Positions 17,216 to 27,839 of a stretch of DNA of 64,000 nt are shown one piece after another. The stretch comes from Fischerella sp. PCC 9605 (lineage in GTDB: Bacteria; Cyanobacteriota; Cyanobacteriia; Cyanobacteriales; Nostocaceae). The position numbers were made by a program, and so were the translations under genes. The notes under the pieces are model-generated. The model worked only from the letters and a program-made list of their open reading frames with translations. It had not been told where the DNA came from and did not search any database. Numbering within the stretch: position 1 is the stretch's first letter; the number at the start of each line of letters is the position of its first letter. The stretch is from the NCBI RefSeq assembly GCF_000517105.1, contig NZ_KI912154.1:57645-121644 (forward strand), written 5' to 3'.

Positions 17216-19108
17216 CTACTTTCCATTCTTAACTGCGCCAATAGTTTGCAATAATTGCTTGGCTGTATAGGGTTTGGGTAAAAAGGCTTTGACACCGATG
17301 TCGCTAGCGGCGTTAACCTTATCAGTAGAAGCCAGTCCGCTGACGGCGATAATTTTGACGTTAGGATTAATTTTTTTCAAGGTACGGATGGTTGTTAGTC
17401 CATCCATAGATGGCATGAGCATATCTGTTAAGACTACAGAGATTTCATCGCGATGTTCTGCGTAAAGGGCGATCGCTTCAATGCCATCGCTGGCTGTGAT
17501 TGCTTTGTAATTATAGGTTTCTAGGGATGTTTTGGTAATGTCGCGAATGGAATCTTCATCGTCCACAACCAAAATTAATTCGCCGTTCCCCGAAGGTAAT
17601 TCCATTTCTCGTTCTTCTGAAATTTCTGGTGTTTGTTGTGCTGGTAAAAACACTTTAAATTCACTACCTCTACCAACTTCACTGTAGACACTGACAAATC
17701 CACCGTGGCTTTTGACAATTCCCAGTACTGTAGAAAGACCAAGTCCAGTACCTTTGCCGAATTCTTTGGTAGTAAAGAATGGCTCAAAAATACGATCTAA
17801 TATTTCCCGATCGATGCCAATTCCTGTATCAGCAACGGTGATGACTACATAAGCACCCTCTCGTGCATCAATATGCATTTTGGCGTAATTTTTATCTACT
17901 AAAAAGTCTTCCGCATAAATGGTTAAATTACCGCCATTAGGCATAGCGTCACGGGCATTCACACATAAATTCATTAATACTTGATGCAGTTGGGTGGCAT
18001 CACCATATACAGTCCAAAGGTTTTGCGGTATGTGAGTTGAAACATCTATAGATTTGGGAAATGTTTCTTTCATTACTTGCTGAATTTCTCGAACTAAGTG
18101 CTTTAATTGCACTAAGGTGCGATCGCCTTCGATCCCACGAGTAAAAGATAGAACCTGCTTGACTAGATTTGCTCCCCGTTTGGCATTGCTGATTAATATC
18201 GGCAAAAGTCGCTTACTGCGCTCATCGTGCAACTGTGATTCTAACAGTTGTGCTGTCATCAAAATCGGTGCTAGAACATTGTTGAGGTCATGGGCAATAC
18301 CGCTAGCTAATGTACCAATACTCTCCAAACGCTGGGCACGTAAAAATTGTGCTTCTAGTTGTTTCTTTTGGGTAATATCAGTATTGACGATTAAAATAGT
18401 TTGTCTTCTTTTATCAAACTCTCGTACTAGTGTCCAGCGGCTTTCGACGATGATTTCTTGACCAGATTTTGTTCTTTGGTGTAACTCTCCTTCCCATGCA
18501 CCATTTTTCATCAAAATGGTGAGAGCTTCTTGTAATTGAGATAAGTTTTTTTCTTGCCAAAGTTCTGATACTTTTTTACCTATAGCTTCTTCTTTTCTGT
18601 AACCGTAAAGACGCTCAGCTGCTTTATTCCAAAATAGAATTTGATTATCTAAATCTTGTACAAAAATTGCATCTGTACCGACATCTAACAGGGCAGCTTG
18701 TTCGCGAATTTTCTGCTCAGTTTGTTTGCGTTCTAAAGCATAGCGAATAGAACGCTCTAACAAAGGTGCAGTCAATTGGCTTTTTTCAAGATAATCTGCC
18801 GCCCCGGCTTTCATCGCCTCTATGTCTATTTCTCGATCTCCTTGACCGGTGAGCAATATTATCGGAACTACACAGCCATTGGCAATAGCTTCGCGCAAAA
18901 GTTCCAATCCATTGCCATCACCTAAACGATAATCAACAAGATAGATATCATATTGTCCAGAAGCGATCGCATTTCTGGCAGCTTGATAAGTATCTACCCA
19001 TGTCAACTCGCAATTAACTACTTGAAATTCCCTGAACCAATCGCGAGTTAATATATAATCATCTTCATCGTCGTCAATGAGAAGAACTTTGATCGGGTTG
19101 TCTTTCAT
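17216..19108 (-). CDS. Hybrid sensor kinase: REC-PAS-HisKA-HATPase-REC
   Basis: The 630-residue cytoplasmic protein has an N-terminal receiver (phospho-acceptor Asp59, acidic pocket DDDEDD), a PAS domain (about 137-250) and a HisKA domain with His273 in [10 protein letters not shown]. The ATPase domain (about 365-490) has Asn384, DTGIGI and GTGLGLST, and a C-terminal receiver carries Asp562 ([11 protein letters not shown]). No membrane helix is present, so it probably receives signal from a partner kinase through its first receiver. It is 15 bases downstream of the Rcp1-like regulator. Residues 130-630 are strongly similar to the last 500 residues of the 1064-residue kinase in the same cluster. 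Confidence 0.92.
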   Translation of the reverse strand: MKDNPIKVLLIDDDEDDYILTRDWFREFQVVNCELTWVDTYQAARNAIASGQYDIYLVDYRLGDGNGLELLREAIANGCVVPIILLTGQGDREIDIEAMKAGAADYLEKSQLTAPLLERSIRYALERKQTEQKIREQAALLDVGTDAIFVQDLDNQILFWNKAAERLYGYRKEEAIGKKVSELWQEKNLSQLQEALTILMKNGAWEGELHQRTKSGQEIIVESRWTLVREFDKRRQTILIVNTDITQKKQLEAQFLRAQRLESIGTLASGIAHDLNNVLAPILMTAQLLESQLHDERSKRLLPILISNAKRGANLVKQVLSFTRGIEGDRTLVQLKHLVREIQQVMKETFPKSIDVSTHIPQNLWTVYGDATQLHQVLMNLCVNARDAMPNGGNLTIYAEDFLVDKNYAKMHIDAREGAYVVITVADTGIGIDREILDRIFEPFFTTKEFGKGTGLGLSTVLGIVKSHGGFVSVYSEVGRGSEFKVFLPAQQTPEISEEREMELPSGNGELILVVDDEDSIRDITKTSLETYNYKAITASDGIEAIALYAEHRDEISVVLTDMLMPSMDGLTTIRTLKKINPNVKIIAVSGLASTDKVNAASDIGVKAFLPKPYTAKQLLQTIGAVKNGK

Positions 19109-19123
19109 TGCTGCCTCCCAGGC

Positions 19124-19570
19124 TTATAGCGGCAGTTCTACAATTTCAAACCAGTACTTCCCTATAGTCCTCATCACTTCAACTAAGGCGGCAAATGTCA
19201 TCGGTTTGATGATAAACGAATTTGCTCCCAAATCATAGGTCCGATAAATATCTTCCTCTGCTTTGGAGGTAGTTAGTACCACGACTGGAATTTGCCTTAG
19301 TTCCGGGTCATTTTTAATTTCTTTGAGCGCCTCACGACCATCTTTTTTGGGCATATTTAAATCTAACAAAATCAAACCCGGACGAGGCGAACTTTTAGGA
19401 TCGGCATATCGACCACGCTGATATAAATAATCCATCAACTCCTCTCCATTCCTAACTATATGTAGGTCGTTTGCGAGGCGACTTTCTGCTAATGCCTCAC
19501 GAGCCAACATACAGTCGTCCTCATCATCATCGGCCATCAAAATTGTGATGGTAGTTTGCCGACCCTTCAC
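19124..19570 (-). CDS. Rcp1-like single-domain response regulator
   Basis: The 148-residue protein is one receiver domain with acidic pocket DDDEDD (14-19), phospho-acceptor Asp70 (LLDLNMPKKDG) and a conserved Lys in FIIKPM. The YLYQRGRYADPKSSPRPGLILLDLNMPK loop is characteristic of Rcp1-type regulators, which partner cyanobacterial phytochrome-like kinases. It has no output domain, so it probably passes phosphate on. It lies between a predicted cyanobacteriochrome kinase and a receiver-headed hybrid kinase, which fits a phosphorelay. Confidence 0.9.
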   Translation of the reverse strand: MKGRQTTITILMADDDEDDCMLAREALAESRLANDLHIVRNGEELMDYLYQRGRYADPKSSPRPGLILLDLNMPKKDGREALKEIKNDPELRQIPVVVLTTSKAEEDIYRTYDLGANSFIIKPMTFAALVEVMRTIGKYWFEIVELPL

Positions 19571-19699
19571 TCTGCATTTTCTCCTTATGCGATGCTTATA
19601 GGATTAATTCATTATTAAATTGCAACAAATTTTATGGGTAGGGTTGTAAAATCACAAAATATATATGGGGGTATAATAAACCTTTAATTGTGAAGAAGA
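19571..19699. other. Gap between kinase and Rcp1-like gene
   Basis: An AT-rich 129-base stretch with no repeat or coding signal. A promoter for the regulator may lie here, but none was fixed. Confidence 0.4.
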
Positions 19700-22600
19700 T
19701 CAAGAATCGAGGTTAAGTGGTAACGAAACGATAAATTTCGCCCCTTCGCCTGGTTTACTACTAGCGGTGATGCTCCCCTGATGACGTTCAACAATTTTCC
19801 GGCAAATCGCTAAACCTATACCAGTACCCTCATATTCACTGCGACCGTGCAGACGCTGAAAAACATTAAAAATGCGATCCAAATACTTTTCGTCAAATCC
19901 AATACCATTATCTTCCACAATGATTTGACATTGCTCAGTACTAACGGCTACTGGATCTGATGAATTCGATAAAATCTTACTATAAATTTTGACAACGGGT
20001 GGTACTTCCGGACGCTGGAATTTCAGGGCATTACCGATGAGATTTTGCAACAATTGCCGCATCTGGAGGGGATCGGCTTTTATGATGGGCAACTCGCCTA
20101 CTTCTATGGTTGCTTGAGTTTGATGAATGCTGATTTCTAAATCAGATAGTACTTCTTGTGTTACCTGAAAGAGATTCACCGCGACAAAAGGCTGCGCCCT
20201 GGTAGTGACTCGCGATAAACTTAGCAAATCTTCAATCAAAGTTTGCATCCGGCGAGCAGCATTTTGCATTCTGTCTAGGTAGTCGCGTCCTTGTTCACTC
20301 AAGGTGTCTCCACAGCTGGCCTTAAGGCGATCGCCAAATGTTTTAATTTTCCGCAGTGGTTCTTGCAGATCGTGAGAGGCAACAAAAGCAAATTCTTGCA
20401 GTTCTTCGTTGGAACGGCTGAGTTCTTGCCGTTGGCGAGTCTCTTGTTCTAAGAGTTTCGCTTGGGCGAGGGCAATGCTGATTTGATCTGCCAATTGTCG
20501 CAACAGTTCGGTTTCCCAGCTATCCCAGTGGCGGGGATGGGCACACTGATGGGCAATCAACAGTCCCCACAGTTGATTTTGCTGGATAATCGGGACAACT
20601 AGGTTAGCTTTGACGGCAAATTGTTGCAAAAATTCCACATGACAAGGTTGGATCTCAGCTTGGCTAACGTCATCGATGGCACTAACGCGCCCACGACGGT
20701 ATCTTTCGATGTAATTTTCACTAAAGCAATAGTCAATAATATTCCGCCCTAGAATTACTGGCCAACCAGGAACCACTGCTTCTTTAACCACAGTTCCAGA
20801 ACCATCAGACAACAGCCGAAAAATTAATACTCGGTCGGCGTGTAGTAGGTTTTGCACCTCCTTGACGCTAGTTTCGAGAATGTCATCGATTTGTAAAGAC
20901 TGGCGAATTTTCAGGGTGACATCAGCAAACAAGCGCGATCGCATGTTTTGGCGCTGTAACTCTTCTTGCACCCGTTTGCGATCGCTAATATCCATCATCG
21001 CGCCAATCATCCGTACAGGTTTGCCTGTACTGTCGTGAACGACATAACCGCGATCGAAGATATAGGCATAAGAACCATCAGCACGACAAAAACGATACTC
21101 ATTTGACCAGAATTGTTGACCGCTATCAATCACAGCGTGAATTTCAGCAACGATTCTCTCTCTTTCATCTGGGTGTATATGTTCACACCACCAATGATTA
21201 TTGGTAATAATTTGCTCTGGCGAGTAACCAAAAAGTATTTGCACATTCTCATTCCACCACACCTGGTCGGTCAGCAAATCCCAGTCCCAAACAGCATCTG
21301 TGGTAGCACGAGCCAGGATTTGAAAGCGTTCCTCACTCTGACGCAATTTTTCCTCTGCTAGTTTGCGTTCGGTAATGTCTGTATGGGAACCTGCCATCCG
21401 CACGACGACGCGATCGTTTTCATCCCACAACGCCTGCGCGCGATTCAAAATCCATTTGTACGTGCCGTCTTTACACCGGACGCGGTATTCGGTTGTGTAA
21501 AATGGGGTTTTTTTGGCAAAATGATCGGTAACAGCCTGCATCACCCAGTCAATATCATCGGGATGGACGCGACTTATCCATTCATCTAAATGGTTAGAAA
21601 TTTCGTCTTCTTCATAACCAAGCATTTCTTTCCAACGTGTTGAAAAGAAGACTTCATTAGTTTTGACATTCCAGTCCCAAATACCATCATTAGTACCCCG
21701 CACAGCTAGCTGCCAGCGTTGTTCACTTTCTTTGAGTGCGTCTTCCACTCGTTGGCGTTCGATCGCCGTAGCCAAAACGTTAGCAGTTGCTTGCAAGAAG
21801 TAAATATCATCCCTGCTAAAAGTCCGCTGTGTGGTTGTGTGTACCCCTAAAACACCAAAAGGACGCTCTTTGCCATGAATAACAACGCTGAGACTGCTAA
21901 CGATTGGATTCTCTAGCAGTAGTGATGATTGCTGGAAGCGAGTTTCTGTGCTGAGATCGGTGACAATCACTGGTTCTTTGACAAGCAGTGTGTAACCAGC
22001 TTGGGAATTTGTGCCGGCGCTGATAGTGGTTTCTCCCACAAGCCCTTGCGGCCAACCTACTGCTGCCCGCAGCAATAACGTAGTTTCATCTGGCAACATT
22101 TCCCAGGCTTTGCAATACTCTACTTCCAGACATTGGGCAACCAAAGTAACTGTTTGCTGCATCAGCGAGGTTAAGTCTGTACCAGCAAGTGCTGTTTGAC
22201 TGAGTTCTGCTACCAGCGCCTGCTGGTTGGCATGAATTTCTAAAGCTTTTTCCGCTTGCTTGCGCTTGGTGATGTCTATATCTACTCCCAGCATCCGCAC
22301 TGCTACCCCAGCGGGATCGCGCAAGACAACGCCTTTAGCTGCTATCCAGCGAATTGCACCATTCGGCAAAACCACACGAAATTCGATATCGTATTCTGCC
22401 CCTTCTTCAATAGCTTGTTTGAGTGATTGATTGATGAAATCACGATCTTGGGGATGGACGCAGTTAATAAAAGTTTCGTAGGAACTTTCAAAAGTATCCT
22501 CTTCTAAACCAAGGAGGGTTTTGAGGTTATCTGACCAAATAATTTTATTAGTTAAGAAATCCCGATCCCAGGTTCCCATACGGGCAGCTTCTAATGCCAT

Positions 22601-23032
22601 CCGCAGTTGCATTTCCCGCATTTGCGCCTGTTCTGTCTGCTGTCGCAATGCCTGCATGGCCTGACTCGCTGCTAAAAGCCTCTGCACTCGCTGACGCAGT
22701 ATCGGCCATTTAATTGGTTTGGTAATGAAATCTGCTGCACCCACTGCAAAAGCTCGTTCCAAGGATGCTTGGTCGTAAAGAGCTGTAATCATTAATATGG
22801 GAGTGCGATCGCCACCAGGGAGTGTTTGTAATTGTGCACAGCAGCTAAACCCATCCATTTCTGGCATGAGGGCATCTAACAGCACCATATCTGGTTGCAG
22901 TTGAGTATAGACTGCCAGCGCCTCTGCACCGTTACTTGCCTCTGCTACTCTATACCCTGCTGTTTCCAACAGTTCGCGCAGCTGCATCCGCAGCATATAA
23001 TCATCATCAACAACCAGAATCAAATTAGTCAT
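19700..23032 (-). CDS. Predicted cyanobacteriochrome histidine kinase: REC-PAS-GAF-PAS-PAS-CBCR GAF-HisKA-HATPase
   Basis: The 1110-residue protein begins with a receiver (Asp53). PAS (about 145-262), an ordinary GAF (270-435) and two PAS domains (438-685) follow. A second GAF (about 705-870) precedes HisKA (His887 in ASHDLQEPLRKI) and the ATPase domain (DNGIGF, GTGIGLAI). The second GAF has the marks of a bilin-binding cyanobacteriochrome: a DYCF motif with Cys769, the chromophore Cys797 followed by His in PCHVEFLQ, then VKANLVVPI and LWGLLIAHQC. The 28-residue Cys-to-Cys distance equals that I recall for TePixJ, a DXCF blue/green photoreceptor. The SHDLQEPL HisKA type is typical of phytochrome kinases. 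Confidence 0.88.
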   Translation of the reverse strand: MTNLILVVDDDYMLRMQLRELLETAGYRVAEASNGAEALAVYTQLQPDMVLLDALMPEMDGFSCCAQLQTLPGGDRTPILMITALYDQASLERAFAVGAADFITKPIKWPILRQRVQRLLAASQAMQALRQQTEQAQMREMQLRMALEAARMGTWDRDFLTNKIIWSDNLKTLLGLEEDTFESSYETFINCVHPQDRDFINQSLKQAIEEGAEYDIEFRVVLPNGAIRWIAAKGVVLRDPAGVAVRMLGVDIDITKRKQAEKALEIHANQQALVAELSQTALAGTDLTSLMQQTVTLVAQCLEVEYCKAWEMLPDETTLLLRAAVGWPQGLVGETTISAGTNSQAGYTLLVKEPVIVTDLSTETRFQQSSLLLENPIVSSLSVVIHGKERPFGVLGVHTTTQRTFSRDDIYFLQATANVLATAIERQRVEDALKESEQRWQLAVRGTNDGIWDWNVKTNEVFFSTRWKEMLGYEEDEISNHLDEWISRVHPDDIDWVMQAVTDHFAKKTPFYTTEYRVRCKDGTYKWILNRAQALWDENDRVVVRMAGSHTDITERKLAEEKLRQSEERFQILARATTDAVWDWDLLTDQVWWNENVQILFGYSPEQIITNNHWWCEHIHPDERERIVAEIHAVIDSGQQFWSNEYRFCRADGSYAYIFDRGYVVHDSTGKPVRMIGAMMDISDRKRVQEELQRQNMRSRLFADVTLKIRQSLQIDDILETSVKEVQNLLHADRVLIFRLLSDGSGTVVKEAVVPGWPVILGRNIIDYCFSENYIERYRRGRVSAIDDVSQAEIQPCHVEFLQQFAVKANLVVPIIQQNQLWGLLIAHQCAHPRHWDSWETELLRQLADQISIALAQAKLLEQETRQRQELSRSNEELQEFAFVASHDLQEPLRKIKTFGDRLKASCGDTLSEQGRDYLDRMQNAARRMQTLIEDLLSLSRVTTRAQPFVAVNLFQVTQEVLSDLEISIHQTQATIEVGELPIIKADPLQMRQLLQNLIGNALKFQRPEVPPVVKIYSKILSNSSDPVAVSTEQCQIIVEDNGIGFDEKYLDRIFNVFQRLHGRSEYEGTGIGLAICRKIVERHQGSITASSKPGEGAKFIVSLPLNLDS

Positions 23033-23143
23033 TAGTCAAGAGTCAAGAGTTATTAATCATTTTGACAAAAAATTTAATTATTATTTGTCATTAGTCATTA
23101 GTCATTTGTCAAAAGCTAATGACTAACGATCAATGACCAATGA
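23033..23143. repeat. TCATTAGT / ACTAATGA tandem fold-back repeat
   Basis: Repeated GTCATTAGTCATT units and their complement (AATGACTAATGACC) fill the gap between the two large kinase genes. Confidence 0.6.
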
Positions 23144-26100
23144 CTATTGACTAATAACCACATGCAGTGTTTTTAATAACTCCTGTGCAGTGTATGGCTT
23201 GGGTAAAAAGGCTATGTACTTATTACTGTTATTGAGTAATATTTGTTCACTTGTTGTCAATCCACTCACAGCAATAATATGCAAGAGGGGATTCATTTTT
23301 TGCAATGTGTTAATTGTGGTTTTGCCATCCATATTCGGCATCATTATATCTATAATTGCGGCACTAATTTTGTCTTTGTGCTGTGCATAAAGTGCAACTG
23401 CTTCAATACCATCACTCGCAGTCAGCACTTTATAATTATGATTTTCTAAAGACGTTGTAGTAATCTCTCTGATAGCGGCTTCGTCATCCACAATTAAAAT
23501 CCATTGTCCTTGTCCTCGTGGCATTTCCAGATCTTCTGGTGGTTGAGTTATATGTGTCTGGATTGCTGGCAAGTATACTTTAAATTTTGTGCCTCGACCA
23601 AGGTTACTGGACACAGTGATAAAACCATTATGACCTTTAATAATACCCATGACTGTTGACAGTCCCAATCCCGTACCTTGACCAAATTCTTTTGTGGTGA
23701 AAAATGGTTCAAAAATTCGATCTAACAGTTCATTCGGGATGCCAAATCCTGTATCAGCAACACTCAGGACTATGTAAGAACCGACTTTGGCATCTAGATG
23801 CATTCTGGCATAGTTTTCATCAATAAAAATATTTTTAGCCGCAATTGACAAGTTTCCGCCCCCAGGCATGGCATCACGAGCATTAAGGCACAAATTCATT
23901 AATACTTGATGTAGTTGAGTGCTATCGCCACGAACTTGCCACAAGTCTGATTGAATTTCTGTGTTGATTTTGATTGATTTCGGAAATGTTTGTTCAACAA
24001 TCTGCTTCATTTCTGAAATCAAATGTTTGACTTGCAGCACTGTGCGATCGCCCTCGATTCCGCGTGCAAAAGCTAGTACTTGCTTGACCAAATTTGCACC
24101 ACGTTTGGCATTGTTTTCTACTATAGTTAGTATTTGGCGATCGCGCCGATCCTGGCATTTGAATTTGAGCAGTTGTACTGACATCAAAATTGGCGACAAC
24201 ACATTATTTAAATCATGAGCGATTCCACTGGCAAGAGTACCAATGCTCTCCATGCGTTGAGCGCGTAAAAATTGCTTTTCTAATTGTTTTTTCTGCGTAA
24301 TATCGGTGTCAACAACCAGAATTGATTTTGGTTGCCCATATTCATCACGCACTAGTGTCCAGCGACTTTCAACAATAATTTTATTGCCAGATTTACTGTT
24401 TTTTTGTAATTCACCTTGCCAAGAACCACACTCTAAAACTGTATTATGAATTTCTCGCAGTGTAGATAAAGGTTCGTTATGTAAAAGTTCATTGGCATAA
24501 CTGCCTATAGCTTCTTCTGAGCGCCAACCGTAAAGTTTCTCAGCACTGTTATTCCACAATAAAATCTGGTTCGATAAATCTTTCACTATAATTGCATCTG
24601 AGGCAATATCTAGTAATGCAGCTTGTTCGCGAATTTGCTGTTCTGCTTTTTTGCTGGCGGTGATATCTTCAAAAATATACAATCGTCCGAAATGCTGGTT
24701 ATCATCATTATAAATGAGTGTAGAAAAACAGCGGATCACACGACCATTTTCTAAGAAAACTTCATCCTCACAAACACACTGCTGATCTGTTCCAGGATGA
24801 GAATAAGCAAACAGCGAAATCTCTACGAATTTTGAGCATTCGTGCATAACATCCTGATGCTTCAATTCGCCGCGTTCCATCCGCTCTTTCAAGTGCTGGA
24901 TGCCGCAGATTTCACAAAATATATCGTTGAAATATAAAATTTCTTGAGTTTGATTTTCTACTACATAAAAAGCTAATGGTGAAACTTTAGTCATTGAACG
25001 CAAAAGTACTTCTTTCCACCGTAAACTATCCTCAGCTTGCCTGCGTTCTGTAATATCTTTTAAATAAACAGATAAGCCTTCTTTGGAAGGATAGGCGTGT
25101 GCTTCAAACCATGCATTTAGTGGTGGATAGAACTCTTCAAACTCAACGCTAATTTGTGCTGATACTGCTTTGTGATACTCTCGGTAAAACTTAGAAGCCT
25201 TTGCTTCAGGAAACTCCTCCCAGACATTTTTACCAAGCAGTTCTTCTCTTTTTCTCTGCAAGAATAACTCGGCTTGCTTATTAATATAAGTGAAGCGCCA
25301 CTCACCATCTAAAGCCAGAAAACCATCAGTAATACTTTCAAAAATATTTGTAATTCTGTTTCTTGCTGCTTGTTCTCTTGAAAGCAGTTGCAGGCGTTCT
25401 TCCTCTATACGCTTGCTCTCGGTAATATCCTCTATTGCATAAGCAAATTGGGGAGCGCGATCGCAACACGTGGCAGCAATTGATGAAACTGTACCTCTAA
25501 GATATTTTTTCCCTTGAGGAGTCTCGTGGATATATTCAAAAGTAACAGGTAATTTAGTACGTTCAGCTTCACGGTAGTGATTTATCAACTGATGCACATA
25601 CTCTTGGGGAATGCCTAACTCGCTAGCAAGACGATTTTGCATTGCTTGTGGAGTTAATCCAAAAAATTTTGCTGTCGTGGCATTATCAGAAATATGCAGG
25701 ATATCATCATTGACAAGTTTTACTACTCCCATCATCATTGGCGTACTCTCAAAGAAGCTGCGGAGAGTAGATTCACTTTGATGCAGTGCTGTTTGTGACT
25801 GTTTGTATTCCGTCTTAATACTAGCCAGTTCGGTAAGACTTCGTCGCAATTCTAACTGCCTGACTACTAATCGACTAATTGCTTGCAATGCCTCTATTTG
25901 TTCGGGGGTAATTTCTCGGGGAACGCGATCTGCAATACACAGTGCGCCGATCGCCACCCCCTCTGGTGCAAACAAAGGTATGCCAGCATAAAATCTGACA
26001 TAAGGATAAGATGTAACTACAGAATTATTCGCAAACCGTTCATCAGCTAAGGTATCAGGAATAGTCAAAACATCACCCAGATTCATACAAATGGGAGCGA

Positions 26101-26338
26101 ACCCGATATCTATCGGCATTTCCTGTACATCTATTCCCACTTTGGCTTTGAACCATTGGCGATCGGCATCAATCAGACTAATAAGAGCGATCGGTGTGTG
26201 GCAAATCTGAGCAGCTAGATATACTAAATCGTCGAATGCTTGTTCTGGTAAAGTGTCTAGAATCTGATATTGGTGAAGAGCTTCTAGCCTCTTCACTCCA
26301 TCATTATTAGGCACTAAAGTTTTCATGAGATTTTCCAC
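23144..26338 (-). CDS. Hybrid sensor kinase: GAF-PAS(x4)-HisKA-HATPase-REC
   Basis: The 1064-residue soluble protein opens with a GAF domain (about 20-170; RLEALHQYQILDTLPEQAFDDLV is typical of stand-alone sensor GAFs). Four PAS units follow between about 187 and 690, then HisKA with His708 ([13 protein letters not shown]), the ATPase domain ([14 protein letters not shown]) and a C-terminal receiver (IIDIMMPNMDG). It has no membrane helix and no bilin-type Cys motif in its GAF. The last 500 residues are paralogous to the 630-residue kinase downstream. It is the first gene of the minus-strand kinase cluster. ATG 26326 is an alternative start. Confidence 0.9.
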   Translation of the reverse strand: MENLMKTLVPNNDGVKRLEALHQYQILDTLPEQAFDDLVYLAAQICHTPIALISLIDADRQWFKAKVGIDVQEMPIDIGFAPICMNLGDVLTIPDTLADERFANNSVVTSYPYVRFYAGIPLFAPEGVAIGALCIADRVPREITPEQIEALQAISRLVVRQLELRRSLTELASIKTEYKQSQTALHQSESTLRSFFESTPMMMGVVKLVNDDILHISDNATTAKFFGLTPQAMQNRLASELGIPQEYVHQLINHYREAERTKLPVTFEYIHETPQGKKYLRGTVSSIAATCCDRAPQFAYAIEDITESKRIEEERLQLLSREQAARNRITNIFESITDGFLALDGEWRFTYINKQAELFLQRKREELLGKNVWEEFPEAKASKFYREYHKAVSAQISVEFEEFYPPLNAWFEAHAYPSKEGLSVYLKDITERRQAEDSLRWKEVLLRSMTKVSPLAFYVVENQTQEILYFNDIFCEICGIQHLKERMERGELKHQDVMHECSKFVEISLFAYSHPGTDQQCVCEDEVFLENGRVIRCFSTLIYNDDNQHFGRLYIFEDITASKKAEQQIREQAALLDIASDAIIVKDLSNQILLWNNSAEKLYGWRSEEAIGSYANELLHNEPLSTLREIHNTVLECGSWQGELQKNSKSGNKIIVESRWTLVRDEYGQPKSILVVDTDITQKKQLEKQFLRAQRMESIGTLASGIAHDLNNVLSPILMSVQLLKFKCQDRRDRQILTIVENNAKRGANLVKQVLAFARGIEGDRTVLQVKHLISEMKQIVEQTFPKSIKINTEIQSDLWQVRGDSTQLHQVLMNLCLNARDAMPGGGNLSIAAKNIFIDENYARMHLDAKVGSYIVLSVADTGFGIPNELLDRIFEPFFTTKEFGQGTGLGLSTVMGIIKGHNGFITVSSNLGRGTKFKVYLPAIQTHITQPPEDLEMPRGQGQWILIVDDEAAIREITTTSLENHNYKVLTASDGIEAVALYAQHKDKISAAIIDIMMPNMDGKTTINTLQKMNPLLHIIAVSGLTTSEQILLNNSNKYIAFLPKPYTAQELLKTLHVVISQ

Positions 26339-26973
26339 TACTGCTGAATTAAGGCTTCCTTCGTCTAACTCGCTATTTTGGAAAATGCTGAAGCATGACG
26401 GTAAGTGATAAGGAAGGAATAAGGAATATCAGTTATGAGTCTCCTTGCAAGTGCCAATACATATGCCTATTGCTCATCTTAATCAGGAATTGGCCTGCTA
26501 TTTACTAGGTAGTTACTGCGCTAGGTGGTTGATTCAAGTCACTATCAAAATCATTTAAAAGAGTAGCTAGATAACTTTGTCACTTCAACTATAGTAATAT
26601 GCCTTAAGGATGATGACTAAGTCATTGGTTAAATTAAGTAGGATTACATAAAAAAACTAGAATTTGCGTATTGATTGGCATTTTTTTTATAGATGATGTT
26701 TATCTAAAAATAGCAAAAAGCTGTTAAATAGAGATTGTGGACAAAATAAGGTTGTATCAATAAATCTCTAGTAAAATATACTTTCGCAAGAGGTGAAGGA
26801 AAAACAATCCTTTTAACCCAAAATTCCCACCTTTTCACCCAACATTCTTACCTTCTACCGCGCCACTCGCCACAAGGGTGGCTTTGGGGTTCCCAACGCG
26901 CTGCTCGTTGCGCGTCTACAGAAACCTCCAAAGGCGCACTGGCTCCACAACTCAGAGGCTCCTCTTCTTTGTT
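26339..26973. other. Intergenic region between divergent genes
   Basis: About 635 bases without a supported gene. The first 400 bases are AT-rich and must hold the kinase-cluster promoter. A purine/pyrimidine fold-back (CAAGAGGTGAAGG and CACCTTTTCACCC) lies at 26788-26842. A GC-rich dispersed repeat (GCGCGTCTACAGAAACCTCC region, 26855-26945) runs up to moaE and creates a false N-terminal extension of it. Confidence 0.55.
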
Positions 26974-27462
26974 ATGACAACTAAATTTGCTTTCCCCATC
27001 AAGCCTAGAACTGAAGATAGCTTTGCCATTACCTTTGCGCCATTGTCTGTTGAAGAAATCTATCAACTAGCTAGCGAGCCAGCAAACGGGGCTGTAGTGA
27101 TGATGAGCGGAATGGTTCGCAATCAAACTGATGGAAAACCTGTGGTTGCACTAGAGTATCAAGCTTATGAGCCGATGGTGCTGCGGTTATTCTATCAAAT
27201 TGCTGCCGATATTCGACAAAAATGGACAGGTGTGAATCGCATTGTGATTCACCATCGCATTGGGCGTTTACAAATTGGCGAAATTAGTGTTTTAGTTGCG
27301 GTGGGCTGTCCCCATCGTTCCGAAGCATTTGAAGCTTGTCGTTATGCGATCGATACTCTTAAACACAATGCCCCGATTTGGAAAAAGGAGTGGTACAGCG
27401 GGCAAGATGGTAAGCTATCTAGTAGTTGGGTCAGTATCGGAGCTTGCGAACAAAACTGCTAA
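26974..27462 (+). CDS. moaE: Molybdopterin synthase catalytic subunit
   Basis: The 162-residue protein is MoaE. With thiocarboxylated MoaD it inserts the dithiolene sulfurs into precursor Z to make molybdopterin. Diagnostic segments are GAVVMMSGMVRNQTDG, LEYQAYEPM, the HHRIGRLQIGE motif (93-103) and the active-site lysines in LKHNAPIWKKE (Lys130 and Lys137). The start is ATG 26974; the frame is open back to 26878, but that part is a dispersed repeat. No moaD or other cofactor gene is adjacent. Confidence 0.92.
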   Translation: MTTKFAFPIKPRTEDSFAITFAPLSVEEIYQLASEPANGAVVMMSGMVRNQTDGKPVVALEYQAYEPMVLRLFYQIAADIRQKWTGVNRIVIHHRIGRLQIGEISVLVAVGCPHRSEAFEACRYAIDTLKHNAPIWKKEWYSGQDGKLSSSWVSIGACEQNC

Positions 27463-27718
27463 GGCGAAACATGGTTATTACTATGCGATCACCTACCGAT
27501 ACGATAGTTACTAATCAGACGCCGCGATCGCCAGCGACGCAAATGAGCACAACCCTAGTTCTTGTTATCAGGTTCAACGTGGTAACGAAGGTTGGGAGGT
27601 TCTACCTCCGGGCTATTGCATAAGCGTGCAAGATGTGAATCATTTTACTTGTTGATGAGTTTCTAATCAAGTAGATATACTCGATTTTGTGCGATCGCTT
27701 AATCATTCGTGAAAAACT

Positions 27719-27751
27719 AGAACCTCGATTTCTTAAAGAAATTGGGGTTCT
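27719..27751. repeat. Palindromic repeat with AGAACCTCGATTTCTT arm
   Basis: The arm AGAACCTCGATTTCTT pairs with AAGAAATTGGGGTTCT across almost no loop. This resembles a dispersed cyanobacterial palindrome and could stop transcripts from moaE. Confidence 0.6.
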
Positions 27752-27807
27752 GAAGCTTTCAATTCTCACACCTCAAATAGGATTGCTATTGTTGCTAGGT
27801 ATAAAAT

Positions 27808-27839
27808 CAATATCCCTTTCCACATGAAAAGGGATATTG
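27808..27839. repeat. Hairpin with CAATATCCCTTT arms
   Basis: CAATATCCCTTT and AAAAGGGATATTG pair around a 7-8 base loop. Confidence 0.6.

Noticed and set aside
27426..27623. 65-residue frame overlapping the end of moaE
   Set aside because: It overlaps moaE in another frame and is low-complexity, with no start signal.
27560..27640. Possible tRNA-like segment (GGTTCAACG with paired flanks)
   Set aside because: No cloverleaf can be drawn; acceptor and anticodon stems are absent.
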